A stretch of DNA of 64,000 nt. Origin: Trileptium ribeirensis. Its lineage: Eukaryota; Nematoda; Enoplea; Enoplida; Thoracostomopsidae. The stretch is from positions 1-64,000 of the forward strand of contig JASANE010029025.1 in assembly GCA_030248225.1 (NCBI GenBank). Reading direction: 5' to 3'. The translations under genes and the position numbers were made by a program. The notes under the pieces are model-generated. The model ran no database searches and was not told the DNA's origin. It worked only from the letters and a program-made list of their open reading frames with translations. Shown piece after piece: positions 47,173 to 59,121 of this stretch. Within the stretch, counting starts at the first letter, position 1, and each line of letters begins with the position of its first letter.

Positions 47173-47770
47173 CTGAGCCGATCTGATACTTTCCCATCAT
47201 TCGATAGCATCGTCCCATGCTCGTTAATATAGGCTTGGCAAATGAACAGCAGTCAAATCGGGAGTACTGTTGCTCACATGACTTAACCAAGTCCGGACAA
47301 GGCACACTCGCTCGGTGAATAAGTTCTTCGAAGGTTATATTAAGCCTATCTAATACGCTGTCTAACTTCTTGTCCAAATCGCCGCGATTGCTTTTAGCAA
47401 GCTTCCCAATTTTAAAATCAACAAAGTCGTATTTTGGGTTTACAAAAAAGAACGCCCATTCAATGTATTTTGCCAAATCGCTATCTATGCCGTTGGCATC
47501 CAGGAATCGCTTATCCAACCGATTAAACGGACAAATTGTGACATCAGGCAACTGCAGACGCTCCGCCTCGTTAACGAAGTAGCTCGTTGCCACTGGACGT
47601 GCCATATATTGAACCACAATTTGGTAAATTCCGTAAAACGAAAAGAAGTTGCACGCAATAAGCGAAATGACGAAGAAAACTTTTTCCGGCCGACCTTTCG
47701 AACGAACAATTTCACCCAAACCGTGAATTGTGCTCGTTTCCATAAATTCTCGCCATGATGACGTTGACAT
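47173..47770 (-). CDS. DEG/ENaC channel exon 1 (N-terminus, TM1, first extracellular part)
   Basis: This exon starts the complete gene; the four exons together predict about 558 residues, normal for the family. From the ATG, residues 14-21 hold the His-Gly gating motif (TIHGLGEI), residues 31-55 are TM1, LPDVTICPFNR follows, and residues 160-195 carry the CPDLVKSCEQQY, FDCCSFAKPILT and GRCYRM cysteine blocks. The donor TCAG|GTAATT leaves phase 1. The ATG is the first in frame and is conserved in the duplicate at 9787-10384. DEG/ENaC channels are sodium-selective or acid-, peptide- or mechano-gated trimers of the plasma membrane; the ligand of this one cannot be told. Confidence 0.92.
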
Positions 47771-48017
47771 GGCTAATGTTTTTATGGCAGGGCTGTTGAA
47801 TATTGTCAGTAGTAACTCCTATTTACACACGGCAGTATTGAAATATCGTATACCCAAGCATGGTTTATAACCAATGCCTGCGTATGTGTTCCTACTGTTC
47901 AATGATATCAAATCAATAAAATTATATACGAACATACATTGAAGTGTAAAATATGAATTAGTGGTCGCACAATGTATGCTTGTTAGTCATACAACGACTG
48001 AAAATTTAAATCTAATC
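47771..48017 (-). promoter_or_regulatory. 5' flank of the channel gene conserved in the duplicate
   Basis: About 245 bp immediately upstream of the ATG aligns with 10385-10630. On the - strand it includes a GTATATAATTTTATT block that could act as a TATA-type element. Its retention together with exon 1 suggests the duplicated unit included the promoter. Confidence 0.5.
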
Positions 48018-48230
48018 TGTACATCCATTTCCAATTTCCAGGATGTAGAGACAATACTTATGAATATTTGGAATTTGGAAAACCACCGTTATTGACTGCA
48101 GGCTCTTCGATTAAGATGATATTGAATTCTGACAATAACGTATCATTTTTAAAAGTTTGAGTAATATACCAAAGTGAGCGTCATGATAATGTGACTCCTC
48201 GAGGAACATTTAATGGCGTTTTTAATAATA

Positions 48231-48649
48231 TATCATATTAAGAGTGAATTAGAAAAGAGTATGACACTTCCCTGCACGGGCATGTAAACACGTGTTTGAT
48301 GATACGGGCGTTTTCGGCCTGTCCCCCCAAGTTTCCGAAATGCACTGATGCCCCAGTTTCTGGGGGGGGGGTAGGTCGCACTCCCTAGCATTTGGGGGGG
48401 GGGGGTAGGTCGGACCCCCAATTTTTGGAGGGGGTCGGGCTATAGGCAAAAGCTACTGGTTCAACCGACCCCACAGAAATTGGGGGTCCGACCTACCCCC
48501 CTAAAAAATGGGGGGTCCGAGCTACCTCTCCCTAGAAACTGGGAAGGGGAGAGCAGGCCGAAACCGCCCGTATCATCAAACACGGGTTTACATGTGAGTG
48601 CAGGGAAATGTCATACTCTTGCCTAATGCACTCTTGATCATATTAATAC
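48231..48649. mobile_element. Foldback element, 420-bp near-complete hairpin with G/C runs
   Basis: The outer arms of about 90 bp (about 48231-48323 and 48555-48649) are inverted copies sharing AGAGTATGACA, TTCCCTGCAC, CATGTAAAC, GTGTTTGATGATACGGGCG and TTCGGCCTG. The pairing continues inward through blocks such as GGGGGTAGGTCGGACCCCCAA against TTGGGGGTCCGACCTACCCCC, with the loop near 48440-48455. The left half has uninterrupted runs of 10 G (48362-48371) and 12 G (48394-48405). It lies 460 bp upstream of the channel start codon. No coding capacity. Confidence 0.75.
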
Positions 48650-51600
48650 TATTAGTTATTCATCGAAAAATATAGATTTCTTTATAGTCTGGTTATAGAG
48701 TTCCGGAATATATATCTGTTACGCGGCAGTTTTTCCATGATTTCTAGTGAGCTCTGGAATCGTTTCATCGGTGCTAACAGCCGAAAAAAATCATACTATC
48801 TTACTGTCGCAAGTCACTACGCTTATTCCCCAAAAGAACTGTGTCCGGTCGGTGCTGGGAAATTACAATTTCCGCTTGAACTGCCCTCAACGGAAAAACT
48901 TAAAGTTGGAATATCCACTTTTTGAAATGTGGTACCAAAAACGCATCGCGGTCGAGTCTCTGCTGAATATGTGCGTGTAAAGAAAATAGCGAAACGTAAA
49001 CATATAAAATATAATGGCTCTGGGACATTGACCATTGAAGAACCCTCTCAGTGCATAAATACTATATTGTCTCCATCACGTAGGACTCTAACGTATTGTT
49101 TCAATAGAATTATAGTCTTTCCAAACTATGAACATAGCAAGTGACATATTTCAGATGTCCAGCAGATATTATATCAATTGGTGCAGGGTATCAAATGTTA
49201 GTACTAATGTATGTTGACTGCACTGTAAATCTGACCGCGATTAAACCTAAACTTAAGCCAAACGTATCAAATTATACCACAAATCACCATCTGAAAGGTA
49301 ACTGACACAATCTGGAAATATTCATTTGATAGCATCGCGAGTTCATGACGAGCCCTTGAAGATGAGTGTGACAATCATGCCACTCTACGTTATATACGTT
49401 GTGGGATGGCGCGGTCGATTTCTCCTTTAGATGTATCACTTTTAGGGTGTTATTGTGTATATCCTTGATCCTGGCAAACGCTAATCCAAAAAGATGACAA
49501 CTGTAAGTAAACTTCAAAACGAAGCAGCTATCGACAGCCGATTTTCGAAAATAGACGACGTGACCGCCCATGGCGCTACATAGATATTTATCATCCATTT
49601 ACTTAACTTTTGCGGAAATATATCTATACATATTAAGTCAATACGCCAGATTTTGCAGAACAGACGACGTGACTGCCCAAGGAGCCACTTGGATATACCG
49701 TTTGCGGTTCTTCTGCAGAAATATATACTAAGTGAAATGTATAAATTTCGCTGCCAATATCAAATTTGTATTATACTTAATTACGTAGTGTGATCTTCAA
49801 TGGCATGTAATATAATTTAAGAATGCATTATTGCGACAACTATAATATAGAAGCAGATTGACCGATTTGACTGATTATTTTTCTATTTGATCTTTTTAAG
49901 AGTTGTCATATTCATATAATTGCATTTGTATATAACTCTAACTCCTGAGGAGCGAGTGTTAAAGAAACTCTCTTTTTAGCCTGAAATGCAATATGATAAG
50001 TAATTTTGCAACTTGATTTGATTTGGTGGTTCAATTTTACTGAAATTTTCACAAAGAAAATTACTTAACTAGTTTTCATATACAACAAACACTATGTTCG
50101 CAATATTTCTGGCACAATTAACGATTAACGATGTAAGAGCATATTCGGGCCAAAATCAACTCAAGTTCTGGTCTATTTTGGACAACGTGGTAATACATTT
50201 AACATATTTGCCTAAAATTTAAACAACGACTTGATTTTCATTTAATCAAATATAAATTCTTAAAGTTGTATTGAAACTTCCAGCAATCGCCAAAACACAA
50301 CCTCTGTTAATTTTCACGAAATTTTATGAAAAAATGGCAAACAAAACGCAAGCTTCATAGGGTTCAGAGTCATTGTTAGAATTGAAATGGAAGAATCAAT
50401 CTCTGATCTGAACACACCTGACTTTATACATATACGTCCAAAATATTTTCAATTGTGTCAACGTACTTGAGAATACCGCTACTATATACAGCACCTGAAT
50501 ACAGTAAATGTATTACTGTCAAAACACATAAACCCATATGTGAAAAACAACAAAATAATACGCCGCAAGCAGCTATTTCAGCAGTATGATACAGCAGCAA
50601 TTTATACAATGATGGCATGCTATAAATCGAGATCATTTTGTCAATTTATTTCCACCAAAAATTGCTATGAAAGAAGCAAAACGATGTATTTTGAATATGG
50701 CATAGATTTACCAAGTAAAGCATTTAAGCTTTAACGAATATATGTAAGGCTATATAGCAAGTAGAAAAGTTACTCATTTGCGAACATCCACTGCTTTTTA
50801 GGTCAATACATTTTGAAACACTTTTTATTGAGACATACGTTGGCCTAAAATTGCCAACTAAACTCAAATTCTTATAACGCTAATTAATTGAAAATTCCAA
50901 ACAATTGCAGCGTGAATTGTTAGAGGATGCTAGGTAAACTGGGTAAAGTAGCCAGGATATCTGATTAGAGGAGGCCATTTTTCAAAACTCAAAATGTTGG
51001 TATTACCTGCAGCATAACGTTGTCCATTGGGGCCAACCCCGTTGGGTCGGATCTTCTGACTCCTTATTTACTGAGGGTTACGTCTATCAAAAAACATTGT
51101 ATGTTGATTGTACGCACCGGATTTGTCAACATTAGCTGTCGTAGTCAAACAGAAATACTTAACCAAGTCAAGGAAATAAAGCTAGTTTTGTGTAAATGGG
51201 TCCAGAACTGGACCCAGAATTCTGTCACAATAATGAGGGAACTGAGTTGTTACCAATCAATTAGTTGTTGTAGGCGAACAACAGAATGGTGTCGGAGGTT
51301 TCAAACTGGACAGAAACATCAAAAACGGTACCGAGATGGGAATGTTGGTGATTATTACATCGATCAGAGTTGATGGGCAACGCGGCTTAAGCCGGATTGG
51401 CTCCCGGATTAGTTGAAATAAACATTTACAAAACGTGATTCTTGTAAGCTGTTTTCGGCAAACTGTTGTAGTAGCTGTTGTGCACCAGCAGGCATATTCG
51501 CTATTCAGGTCGCCTATAATTAAAAATCTGAGTTTATCCAAGTATGATGGCCGTGGATTACCTAGCTGATAGATTAAAAAGTAGCGTATCCTAAGCTGGC

Positions 51601-51775
51601 AGCTTTAGAAGCTGGGCAACAAACAAGTTTAATTTGACCAGGAGCCAGCCTGAACCGCAATTTTTGTTGATCTTCGTATCCGGGTAATTGTTGGGTTTCG
51701 TTATAATAAATATTGACGCTGCCTCTATGAGTAATGCAATCTTTTCTCATAAAGCTATAGCCACGAATTGATTTG
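48650..51775. other. No recognised gene
   Basis: AT-rich intergenic DNA. GACGACGTGACxGCCCA words occur at about 49554 and 49662, a small local duplication. ORFs on both strands lack recognised motifs. Confidence 0.4.
49284..49598 (-). CDS. Hypothetical 104-codon ORF
   Basis: An ATG-initiated - strand frame with a more balanced composition than most nearby ORFs, seven Cys and many His. No signal peptide, membrane segment or recognised family. It lies upstream of the channel gene on the same strand. It could be a chance frame or one exon of an unknown gene. Confidence 0.15.
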   Translation of the reverse strand: MDDKYLCSAMGGHVVYFRKSAVDSCFVLKFTYSCHLFGLAFARIKDIHNNTLKVIHLKEKSTAPSHNVYNVEWHDCHTHLQGLVMNSRCYQMNISRLCQLPFRW

Positions 51776-52713
51776 GAGGGGTCCTGTATATCACTATTCA
51801 AAAAGATCTGACCAAGTTTTTATGAGCGAGAGCTTTAGCAACCGCAATGTACAAACATACACTACCAGAATCGGCGCTAGTACTCGAGCGGTCTGTATAT
51901 CATTGTTCAAAAAGTTTCGACAGAAGCTTTATGAGTGGGAGTATTGGCAACGGCACTGTACGAAAATACACAACGAAAATCGGCTCTCGTACCTGAGGGT
52001 TCTACGAAGTTTTGTATATCTGTCTTCAAAAGGATTTGACAATAACTTTATGAGTGGTAGCATTGGTAACCACAAAGTGCAGACATACACATCAAGAATC
52101 GGCGCTAATACGTGAGGCGGCTACGATGTTTTGTATATCACTGTTCAAAAAGAATTGATAAAGACTTAATGAGTGGGTGCATTGGCAATCTTAATGTGCA
52201 AACACACACAACCAGAACCGGCGCTAGTACGTGAGGGGTCTACGAAGTTATGTATATCATTGCTCAAAAAGATTTGACAAAGACTTTATAACTGGGAGGA
52301 TTTGCAACCACAATGTGCAAACACGCACAACCAGAACCGGCGCTAGTACGTCAGGGGTCTACGAAGTTTTATATATCATTGCTCAAAAAGGTTTGACAAA
52401 GACTTTATGAGTACGAAAATTGGTAACCTCAATGTGCAATCATATACAACCAGAAACGGCGCTAGTACGTGGGCGGTCTACGAAGTTTTGTATATCACTG
52501 TTCGAAAAGGTTTGACAAAGACTTTATGAGTGAGAGGATTGGCAACCACAATGTGCAAACACACATAACCAGAACCGTGCTAGTATGTGAGGGGTGTACG
52601 AAGTTTTGTATATGACTGATTAAAAAGATTTGACAAAAACTTTATGAGTGGGACGTAACATTGGCAAGCGCCACGTGCAAAAATACACAACCAGAACTGC
52701 GCTAGTACGTGAG
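51776..52713 (+). repeat. 119-bp tandem repeat, eight units
   Basis: TGTATATCA-type anchors occur at 51785, 51894, 52013, 52132, 52251, 52370, 52489 and 52607, spaced 118-119 bp except the first pair (109). Each unit runs TCTACGAAGTTTTGTATATC, CAAAAAGATTTGACAAAGAC, TTTATGAGTG, GGCAACC, ATGTGCAAAC and GGCGCTAGTACGTGAGGGG. A further unit follows at 53405 after an insertion. Confidence 0.9.
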
Positions 52714-53398
52714 TGTGTCGTTTTACCACGGCTCGTTCTGAAGTCGAACGGTGGAACCGCTAACGGCCTGAAGACGGCCCAACAGACGGCTCAAAGCATG
52801 GGCAATGGCAAATTTAAGACTGAAGAAGCTCCTCTTACTACAATATTAATTTAATATTCGCTAATACACTTCAGCAATTGTGCAAAAATCAGTTCGTATT
52901 TGAAGAAAAGGCTGACAATAGCAAAACCGTACTCTATTTGGTGCTGGGCCACGACAGCTTTGAGGTCTATCATTAAACATTGACGCATACTTAGTTTAAT
53001 AATAAACATATATATCATGTGCATAAATTTAACAATCATATCATAGCTGGTATAAAATCCTTGCATGTTGGTTATAGATGATTATATATGCATAAAAAGT
53101 TCCAGTTAGTGGGGTTTATAATATACTTGCTATGCAGTGGTAAACGTATAGACCACAGCAGGCCAAGCGACGCACCCTAACTGCGGACCAACGACTTTGC
53201 CAACTATCAATGGCAGAAAATTCTTAATGGTCGCTGGCCGGCAGATTTGCTGCCGTTAACGGACGGTAAATTGTCGACGGCCGCCAGTTGGCTGACGACC
53301 AGCCATCGGCCAACGGCCGAGACAATCTTCGTCTGGACGGCCGTTGACCGGTTGTTTAACAGCCGGCCGATGGCTTTCACAGCCGTTGGCCAACACTT
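52714..53398. mobile_element. GC-rich insertion inside the 119-bp array
   Basis: The array is interrupted for 685 bp, and CGTGAG occurs at both junctions (52708-52713 and 53399-53404), consistent with a 6-bp target duplication. The left end begins TGTGTCG and carries ACGGCT; the right end is AGCCGTTGGCCAACACTT, a poor but possible inverted match. The last 250 bp is dense in GGCC, CGGCCGTT and GCCAACGGCC words. No ORF with a recognised domain is present, so it is probably a non-autonomous element. Confidence 0.6.
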
Positions 53399-53404
53399 CG
53401 TGAG

Positions 53405-53540
53405 GGGTCTACGAAGTTTTGTATATCACTGTTCAAAAAAGATTTGACAAAGATTTTATGATTCGGAGCGTTGGAAACCACAATGTACATATATATATAT
53501 ACAACTATAACCGGCGCTAGTATGTGAGGGGTCTGCCAAA
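53405..53540 (+). repeat. Ninth, displaced unit of the 119-bp array
   Basis: The unit resumes with GAGGGGTCTACGAAGTTTTG and continues through AAAAAGATTTGACAAAGA to GGCGCTAGTATGTGAGGGGTC. It was separated from the first eight units by the inserted GC-rich segment. Confidence 0.85.
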
Positions 53541-55470
53541 CTGTGGTGTATATTTACATATATGGTGTAAATTTTATATTTAAATACTTTTCTTTTCTCG
53601 GGCTTTTGCGCTTTGAAGCCAACATTGTTATATTGTCTAAGCGTTTGTGTTTATGTGTTTCCACACTAATTTTATGTTATTAAAGATCAAGCACAATGAA
53701 TTTGCACTTTATTGCCACAAAGTCATCAGGTGAGGCACACTATATCAAACATTTCAAGAACTTACAGAGTGTCTTTTCCGGAAACTAATTGAAACACTAA
53801 TCTGCGCGACGTCATAAAAAAGTTCAAAAATGTGAGGAGCCCATGTTTTCGACAGCTCACCGCGATCAGGCTGTAGCCGGATCTTAACGCCGACACTGTA
53901 CGCTATACCTAACACGCTTTTATCAATCGACGAACTAAGGAAATTCGTTGGATTTGGAGGGCATGGTCCTCATGCCCCCACTGGCTTCGCCATTGCCTAA
54001 ATTTGGAAACGACGTACTAATTATGCGGCGAACTGCTCAGCGGCCGATCAACGCTATTGGATAAAGGTTTTACCATGTAGCGAACGGCTTTATTGTACAA
54101 AGATTCTAGTTCCTCCAACCGAATTAAGAAGACAAAATGTAAAAACGATTCACCTGTTGACTGCAGAACCATATCACACCGCAACATATCACAGCGGAGG
54201 AATTAGAAATATAGGTGCGAACGATAGCTATGAAAAGAGTTTCAATTAACGTATTAAAAGTAGTGTCAATTCGAATTTGCTTTCACAGGAAATGATCCAC
54301 CGCGTTCTGAAAATAACTTACGTTGTATCTTTGTATTCGGGTGATGATCTACTATGGTGAACTTTGTGAACAATAACGTTTTTAAAACAGAGGAACATAA
54401 AACAGGTTTGGACTCAGTATATTGTATATACATATATTGGACCTCACACCTGCCGATACGGGTGGCACATTTGATATATATATCTATATCCACACACATG
54501 TATATATGCCGAAAAAAATAACTTCAAATACTCCCAACAACCATAGCTTGTATCATTTAATTAAAATCACATAGCTAGTGCAAATAGTTTAGCTAGACTT
54601 AGCTTTCAATTTTTACAGCTCAGCAACGGATGGCCGGATAGGTTTCACCGATGGCGCAAAATATTTCTGTTGGAACTAAAGTGTAGATACATATTTATAC
54701 ATTTACACCTTGTCATTTCTACTGTTAATCTATTTTGGTCATTTGACATTTTGGAAACTTTATAATATTATTTGCAACAAGAGTATGGGTGGAATGATTC
54801 GCCATTTTTACTGAAGTTGCTTTTAGTACAATGCTACTTAGGTTTTGTGTGTAAGTGATCATACATTTGACTGCACTAGCACGTGTTCGTGAACGATAAT
54901 TGTTGAATTATAATTTAAAATTGACATCTACCAACAGTTCTAATAAGGATTTTCGGTATCACTGGCACGAAAAAGCAGCTAATGTGAAATCTATAATTTG
55001 TGATATAAGAGGCGACCTCATCCAGTTTCGTTTTTAATATTTTTTCGATGGGCCCGGTGTTCCAGCCTTGTGCAAATTTCGTTCAAAAGTTAAGCGAAGT
55101 GCTTTGATGCTTTTGTCTATACGCCACATTAGCATAAGTCAACTAACCTAATGTCTTACTACGTAAAATAAAAGCTAACTTAATAATCTTATTTGAACAA
55201 AAATGTTATTGTTCAGAAGTTTTTTGATAACATAGCATAGATGTTGATGCAATAAATACCAGATCTGTGTTAACGACACCAATTGGAGTTCTGTTGTTGT
55301 ATTACTAACACCGATGAATTTATAGACAGATATAATTCAAATTTGACATAAACCTATAACTGGCTTAGAAGTATTGTTAAAAATTGTCAACGTGCGTTTG
55401 TGTCTAATATACGTTAGGAAAGCCGTCTTGAGCCACCTTTACAGCACGATAAACGCAGCTACCTAACGAT
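53541..55470. other. No recognised gene
   Basis: AT-rich DNA with TATATATATAT stretches near 54470-54490. No repeat copy or gene motif was identified. Confidence 0.45.
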
Positions 55471-55477
55471 CTTTACT

Positions 55478-55674
55478 GCGGCCCATGTCACCTTTAGGGG
55501 CCGGACGTTATAACGTTAGAAAAAAGAACAGCTAAAAGAGCCCCCGACTTGGGCTTAGGCTTAGTACATGGCTCATATATAGACCTTAGCTTAGGCTGAG
55601 ACTAAGGCTTAGGCTTAGTATTTCGAGAACGACATAGCATGCATTTCACTTCCGCCCCTAAAGGTCACATTGGC
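55478..55674. mobile_element. hAT-style MITE with TTAGGC-like interior
   Basis: Terminal inverted repeats share GTCACCTTTAGGGGCCGGA on the left and its near-complement TTCCGCCCCTAAAGGTCAC on the right. The direct repeat CTTTACT flanks both sides (55471-55477 and 55675-55681; 7 of 8 if one more base is counted), as expected for a hAT-type 8-bp target duplication. The interior has GGCTTAGGCTTAG twice and several CTTAG/CTAAG words. About 197 bp, non-coding. Confidence 0.65.
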
Positions 55675-55681
55675 CTTTACT

Positions 55682-56017
55682 ACCATGGTCTGTTAATTTA
55701 CAGCACCAAACTAGGACAACGCAACACACAGTCTGCTTTGCTTCACTCTGCTCACTTTATAGACTGTTTGAAATAAGACCAAAGTGTGCGCTTTAATTTA
55801 ATTTAGGCTAAACTATATGGTGTTCATAATCAGATAAACTACACAAAAGTTGGAAGCTTTGTTTATTGCCACTGGAAACACGGATTGACCGATTGATATC
55901 GAGTTGTAAAAAAGTTAAGTTGTACTGAAATGTTATACAGACAAACATTTTACTAGTCCACAGGTTTTATGAGACTGCGACACCATGTTTGGAAATCACT
56001 GGGAAATTTCGTTATTC
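55682..56017. other. AT-rich spacer between MITE and LTR element
   Basis: No gene or repeat recognised in about 335 bp. Confidence 0.5.
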
Positions 56018-56270
56018 TGTACCAGAAATCGAAGAGTCATTTGAACATTGATGTGTCCTTGGTTATCCAAATTTATGCAAAAGAAGTTTGCTTATGCAAA
56101 ATACCTGGTTCTAAGCCTATATAAGCAATTTGCTTTCATGCTTCTGCGTTACAGTTTTTAACGTTTGCCGTTGTTTCGACAACGTTTTCCTGCCTCAAGC
56201 AGGCCGTTGTTGTTCCGTTGATTGTTGTTGGTTGTTCATTATTAAGATTTTTTTCCTTTCATCCTCCACA
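56018..56270 (+). repeat. 5' LTR of the Ty3/Gypsy element
   Basis: It starts TGTAC and ends CCACA, aligning along its length with 61028-61270. Shared blocks include GTTCT..GCCTATATAAGCA (a TATA box), TTTCATGCTTC, ACAGTTTT and TTAACGT..GCCG. Confidence 0.75.
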
Positions 56271-56272
56271 TT

Positions 56273-56290
56273 TGGTGAACCCGACGTCTC
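56273..56290 (+). other. Primer-binding-site-like sequence
   Basis: TGGTGAACCCGACGTC follows the LTR end after two bases. The TGG start and the position are those of a tRNA primer-binding site. The primer tRNA was not identified. Confidence 0.55.
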
Positions 56291-56304
56291 CTGATCGACG
56301 CCCA

Positions 56305-57200
56305 ACATGTCGACATCGCGGGGCGGTGGATCTCTTCTAGGTCGTCAGAAGCAATAGAAGAGTGACAAAAAAACTGTAACCAAAACATTGAATTGATTCC
56401 GACAGCGGACGAAGATTGGTTGAAACTTGATGTTTGATCTTGATTAATTGATGGTTAAAACAAACTGGAAATTAAGCCTAGCATATGGAACATAGTGGAA
56501 CAGCAGTTCAAGCCACGGTAATCGCGGCCGCTTCCTGCCTCCGTTTCGTAGTTAATTCACGACCCATGAAATGACACAATAACGGTCAATCTATGATTAC
56601 GTTGTGGATTTTCTTGTCCCAGAGCAAGAAACCGAGGTGCGCAATGTCTGTCCATCGACAGAACGGCTATGCGACTTGTTATGTTAGCAATTGATCAAAC
56701 GAGTGGCAACGTCGGAACAAAATCGTTTACAATACCTCTTTAACATCGAAGAACTAGGCGAACATACTTCAGCACAACTGCTCCCGGGTATGTCGACGGC
56801 CACGCTAGACGGATTCATTCTGCGACAGCTATTTACTCATCAACTGCCACCTAGTGTACAACTAGTTGTGGCAACTGCGGATGATCAATATAAAGTGACG
56901 CTATAGCCTCTGTGGCTGACCGCATATTAAAAATAGCGCAACTGACACTTTCAGCAAATACGGTGACAGTTAAATCCAAATAAGACTGATTGACAGCTTC
57001 GATAGACGAGCTCTGTCGAGAAGTTGAGCGGCTTCGTATGATTGCGCGCCGAAACCACAGCCGCAATAAGGACAATCGTAACTCTGAGAGTCCGACGGGC
57101 CATGGAACAAGTTGCTTGTTTCATCGTCGGTTTTGGTAATGCTGCAAGAAAGTGCACCGCCCCTTGTTTTTCGAGGAAAACGAGGCGGCCGAGCAGTAAC
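56305..57200 (+). pseudogene. Ty3/Gypsy gag remnant
   Basis: An ATG followed by MSTSRGGGS soon hits a stop. The clearest part (56691-56906) has IKRVATSEQNRLQYLF, EELGEHTSAQLL, LRQLFTHQLPPSVQLV, matching the invertebrate Gypsy gag capsid. Near 57115-57170, split over two frames, is an HRRFG...ARKC.APC block typical of the C-terminal end of gag in this group. No intact protease was seen after it. Confidence 0.75.
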
Positions 57201-57869
57201 GGCGCTGATTACTCGGTCCGGTAGCTTAAGTCGTCAGCACTATTGTTTTGATGTCAGAAACGTTGACACAATATAAGGCGGAGAGTCAAGCAACGACAAG
57301 CTGTGGTCTACTTGCCAACGATAGTGGAGTCAAGGTCTCATCAGCTACTCAACAGCGGGTGTCGGAGTATTCCATTTTTCGGCTTGGAATGTGGACACAA
57401 CAAATCACAAACAGCGCGATTGTTCCGCTGAGACGGCGCACAATTTCTGGGCGATACATGTTCTCAAGTCAGCCTCATCAGTTTGCCTACTTCTGGTCGT
57501 AGGCAACATAAAACAGATGTCAGTTTTTTGCTGCTAACAAAACGCCGATTACTACTTATAGCCAACTTTCTGTCACGCTGGATTTTTTGTCTGAAACGGG
57601 CAATTGGCAGGAAGTGCATTATTGCTGACACTGAGTCTTCTATAATAGGTGCATTCCTTCTACTGCATTTAGACCTCTTGTCCGATATACGTCGAAGCTG
57701 TCTACGCGATGGCCTTTTATGCATATGACCGTTTTGGCCCATTCTGTCGAGTGAAAGGAGTCAATATCATAAGTATTTAACACTCTCCGTTTTCTAACGC
57801 TCATTAGGCTACCATGACAAAGTCAACTTCAGTTGTCAATCCTTCAATACAGCTCGTGACGCCAGTGAA

Positions 57870-58625
57870 ACATGCAACGCTTGGGAGTTTACCACATTGA
57901 TACCAAACGAAAACCGGAGTTTACTTGTCCTCGACAACTGTGCGGTGACAAGCTGAAAACGGTAAGGCAAGAATATGACTACATGTTGGAGCTCGGTATA
58001 ATTCGGCCGTTGTCCAGTTCCTGGTCAGCCCTGCATATAGAACCAAAGAAAACTCTTGACTTGCGTTCATGTGGAGATTTTCGTGTGCTTAATAACATAA
58101 CTGCACCGCGTCGCATCGTTACATAATTCCACCCATGCATGATTTTAGGGCGAAATTTCACAGCAAAACAATTTTCCTACATAGTCATAGTGCGAGGGTA
58201 TCAACAAATCCCAGAAAACATACCGAAGGTGGCTATCACGACTCCTTTTAGGTTAATTCGAGTTCATCCACATGTTTTAGTACTCCAACGCTGCACAGAC
58301 CTTCCCGCGATGCAGTTGACGGCACTGTTCGTGGGCTGGATTGCTTTTAGAGAACATCGTCGACATACTGATAGCCAGTTCTTCGGCTCATCAGAACAAC
58401 ACTGACATCTGTTATGTTTTCCAGAGCCAAGCTGGCCATGGCTACGAAGTCAACCTAGCCAAATTCGAGTTCGGAGTAAATGAATTATGGTTCTTGGAAC
58501 ATCATGTCTCAAAACATGGTATTCAACCTCATCAAGAAATGGTTAAAACAATCAATGATTTTTCACAACCTACGGGTAAGAAGAAGCTGCAAAAGTCTTT
58601 GGGATCGTGAATTTCATATGTCGCG
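57870..58625 (+). pseudogene. Ty3/Gypsy reverse transcriptase remnant
   Basis: The frame 57872-58126 has VYHIDTKRKPEFTCPRQL, EYDYMLELGIIRPLSSSWS and GDFRVLNN, then SYIVIVRGYQQIPENIP and KVAITTPF in the next frame. The catalytic YVDD box has decayed to NIVDILIASSS near 58346-58380. The C-terminal part has EFGVNELWFLEHHVSKHGI. The palm between TTPF and the catalytic box is scrambled. Confidence 0.8.
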
Positions 58626-58729
58626 CTTTTCGTACATTTTGCAGCCATTAACAGTAATGCTCCGTGGTAAACTCAAGTGGAAACTAAATTGGACTTGATG
58701 GTGCAGCCAAAGCGTTAACCGAAATCAAA

Positions 58730-59121
58730 CGTGCGATCGCAGAGGTTAGTGTCCTATTACATCCGGTACCTGACGCACAGATCTGTTTAATAACGGACGC
58801 ATCTGACATTGCCGTTGGCGCTGACCTGCAACAGTTAATAGATGGAGAATGACGTCCCCTCTCGTCTTTTCACGATCGTTGAAACCAACAGAGACTCGGT
58901 ACAGCACATTCGGCCGCGAACTACTAGCTATTTACTTAGTTATACGATATTTTCGTCACACTTGTATGTGCCTATATTCCATAAACAGCTCACGTTTGCA
59001 CTCGACGACCACTCTGCCTTTGATATGGGAAAATCACCATATTGCATTCATCGCTGAATTTACCTCAGACTTCCGGCACGTAGCCGGTTTCTTTAAATGC
59101 TTTTCCCAAGTCACAGCTTAG
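58730..59121 (+). pseudogene. Ty3/Gypsy RNase H remnant
   Basis: ITDASDIAVGADLQQ near 58793-58838 is followed, after a frame change, by FSRSLKPTETRYSTFGRELL and AIYLVIRYFRH, the canonical family motifs. The DHKPL equivalent is disrupted. Confidence 0.8.

Noticed and set aside
51776..52713. CRISPR-like array
   Set aside because: Whole 119-bp units repeat with no unique spacers; it is an ordinary minisatellite in a eukaryotic genome. The same holds for the 71-bp and 114-bp arrays.
55550..55620. Interstitial telomere
   Set aside because: Only two partial TTAGGC pairs in a MITE; too short to call a telomeric tract.
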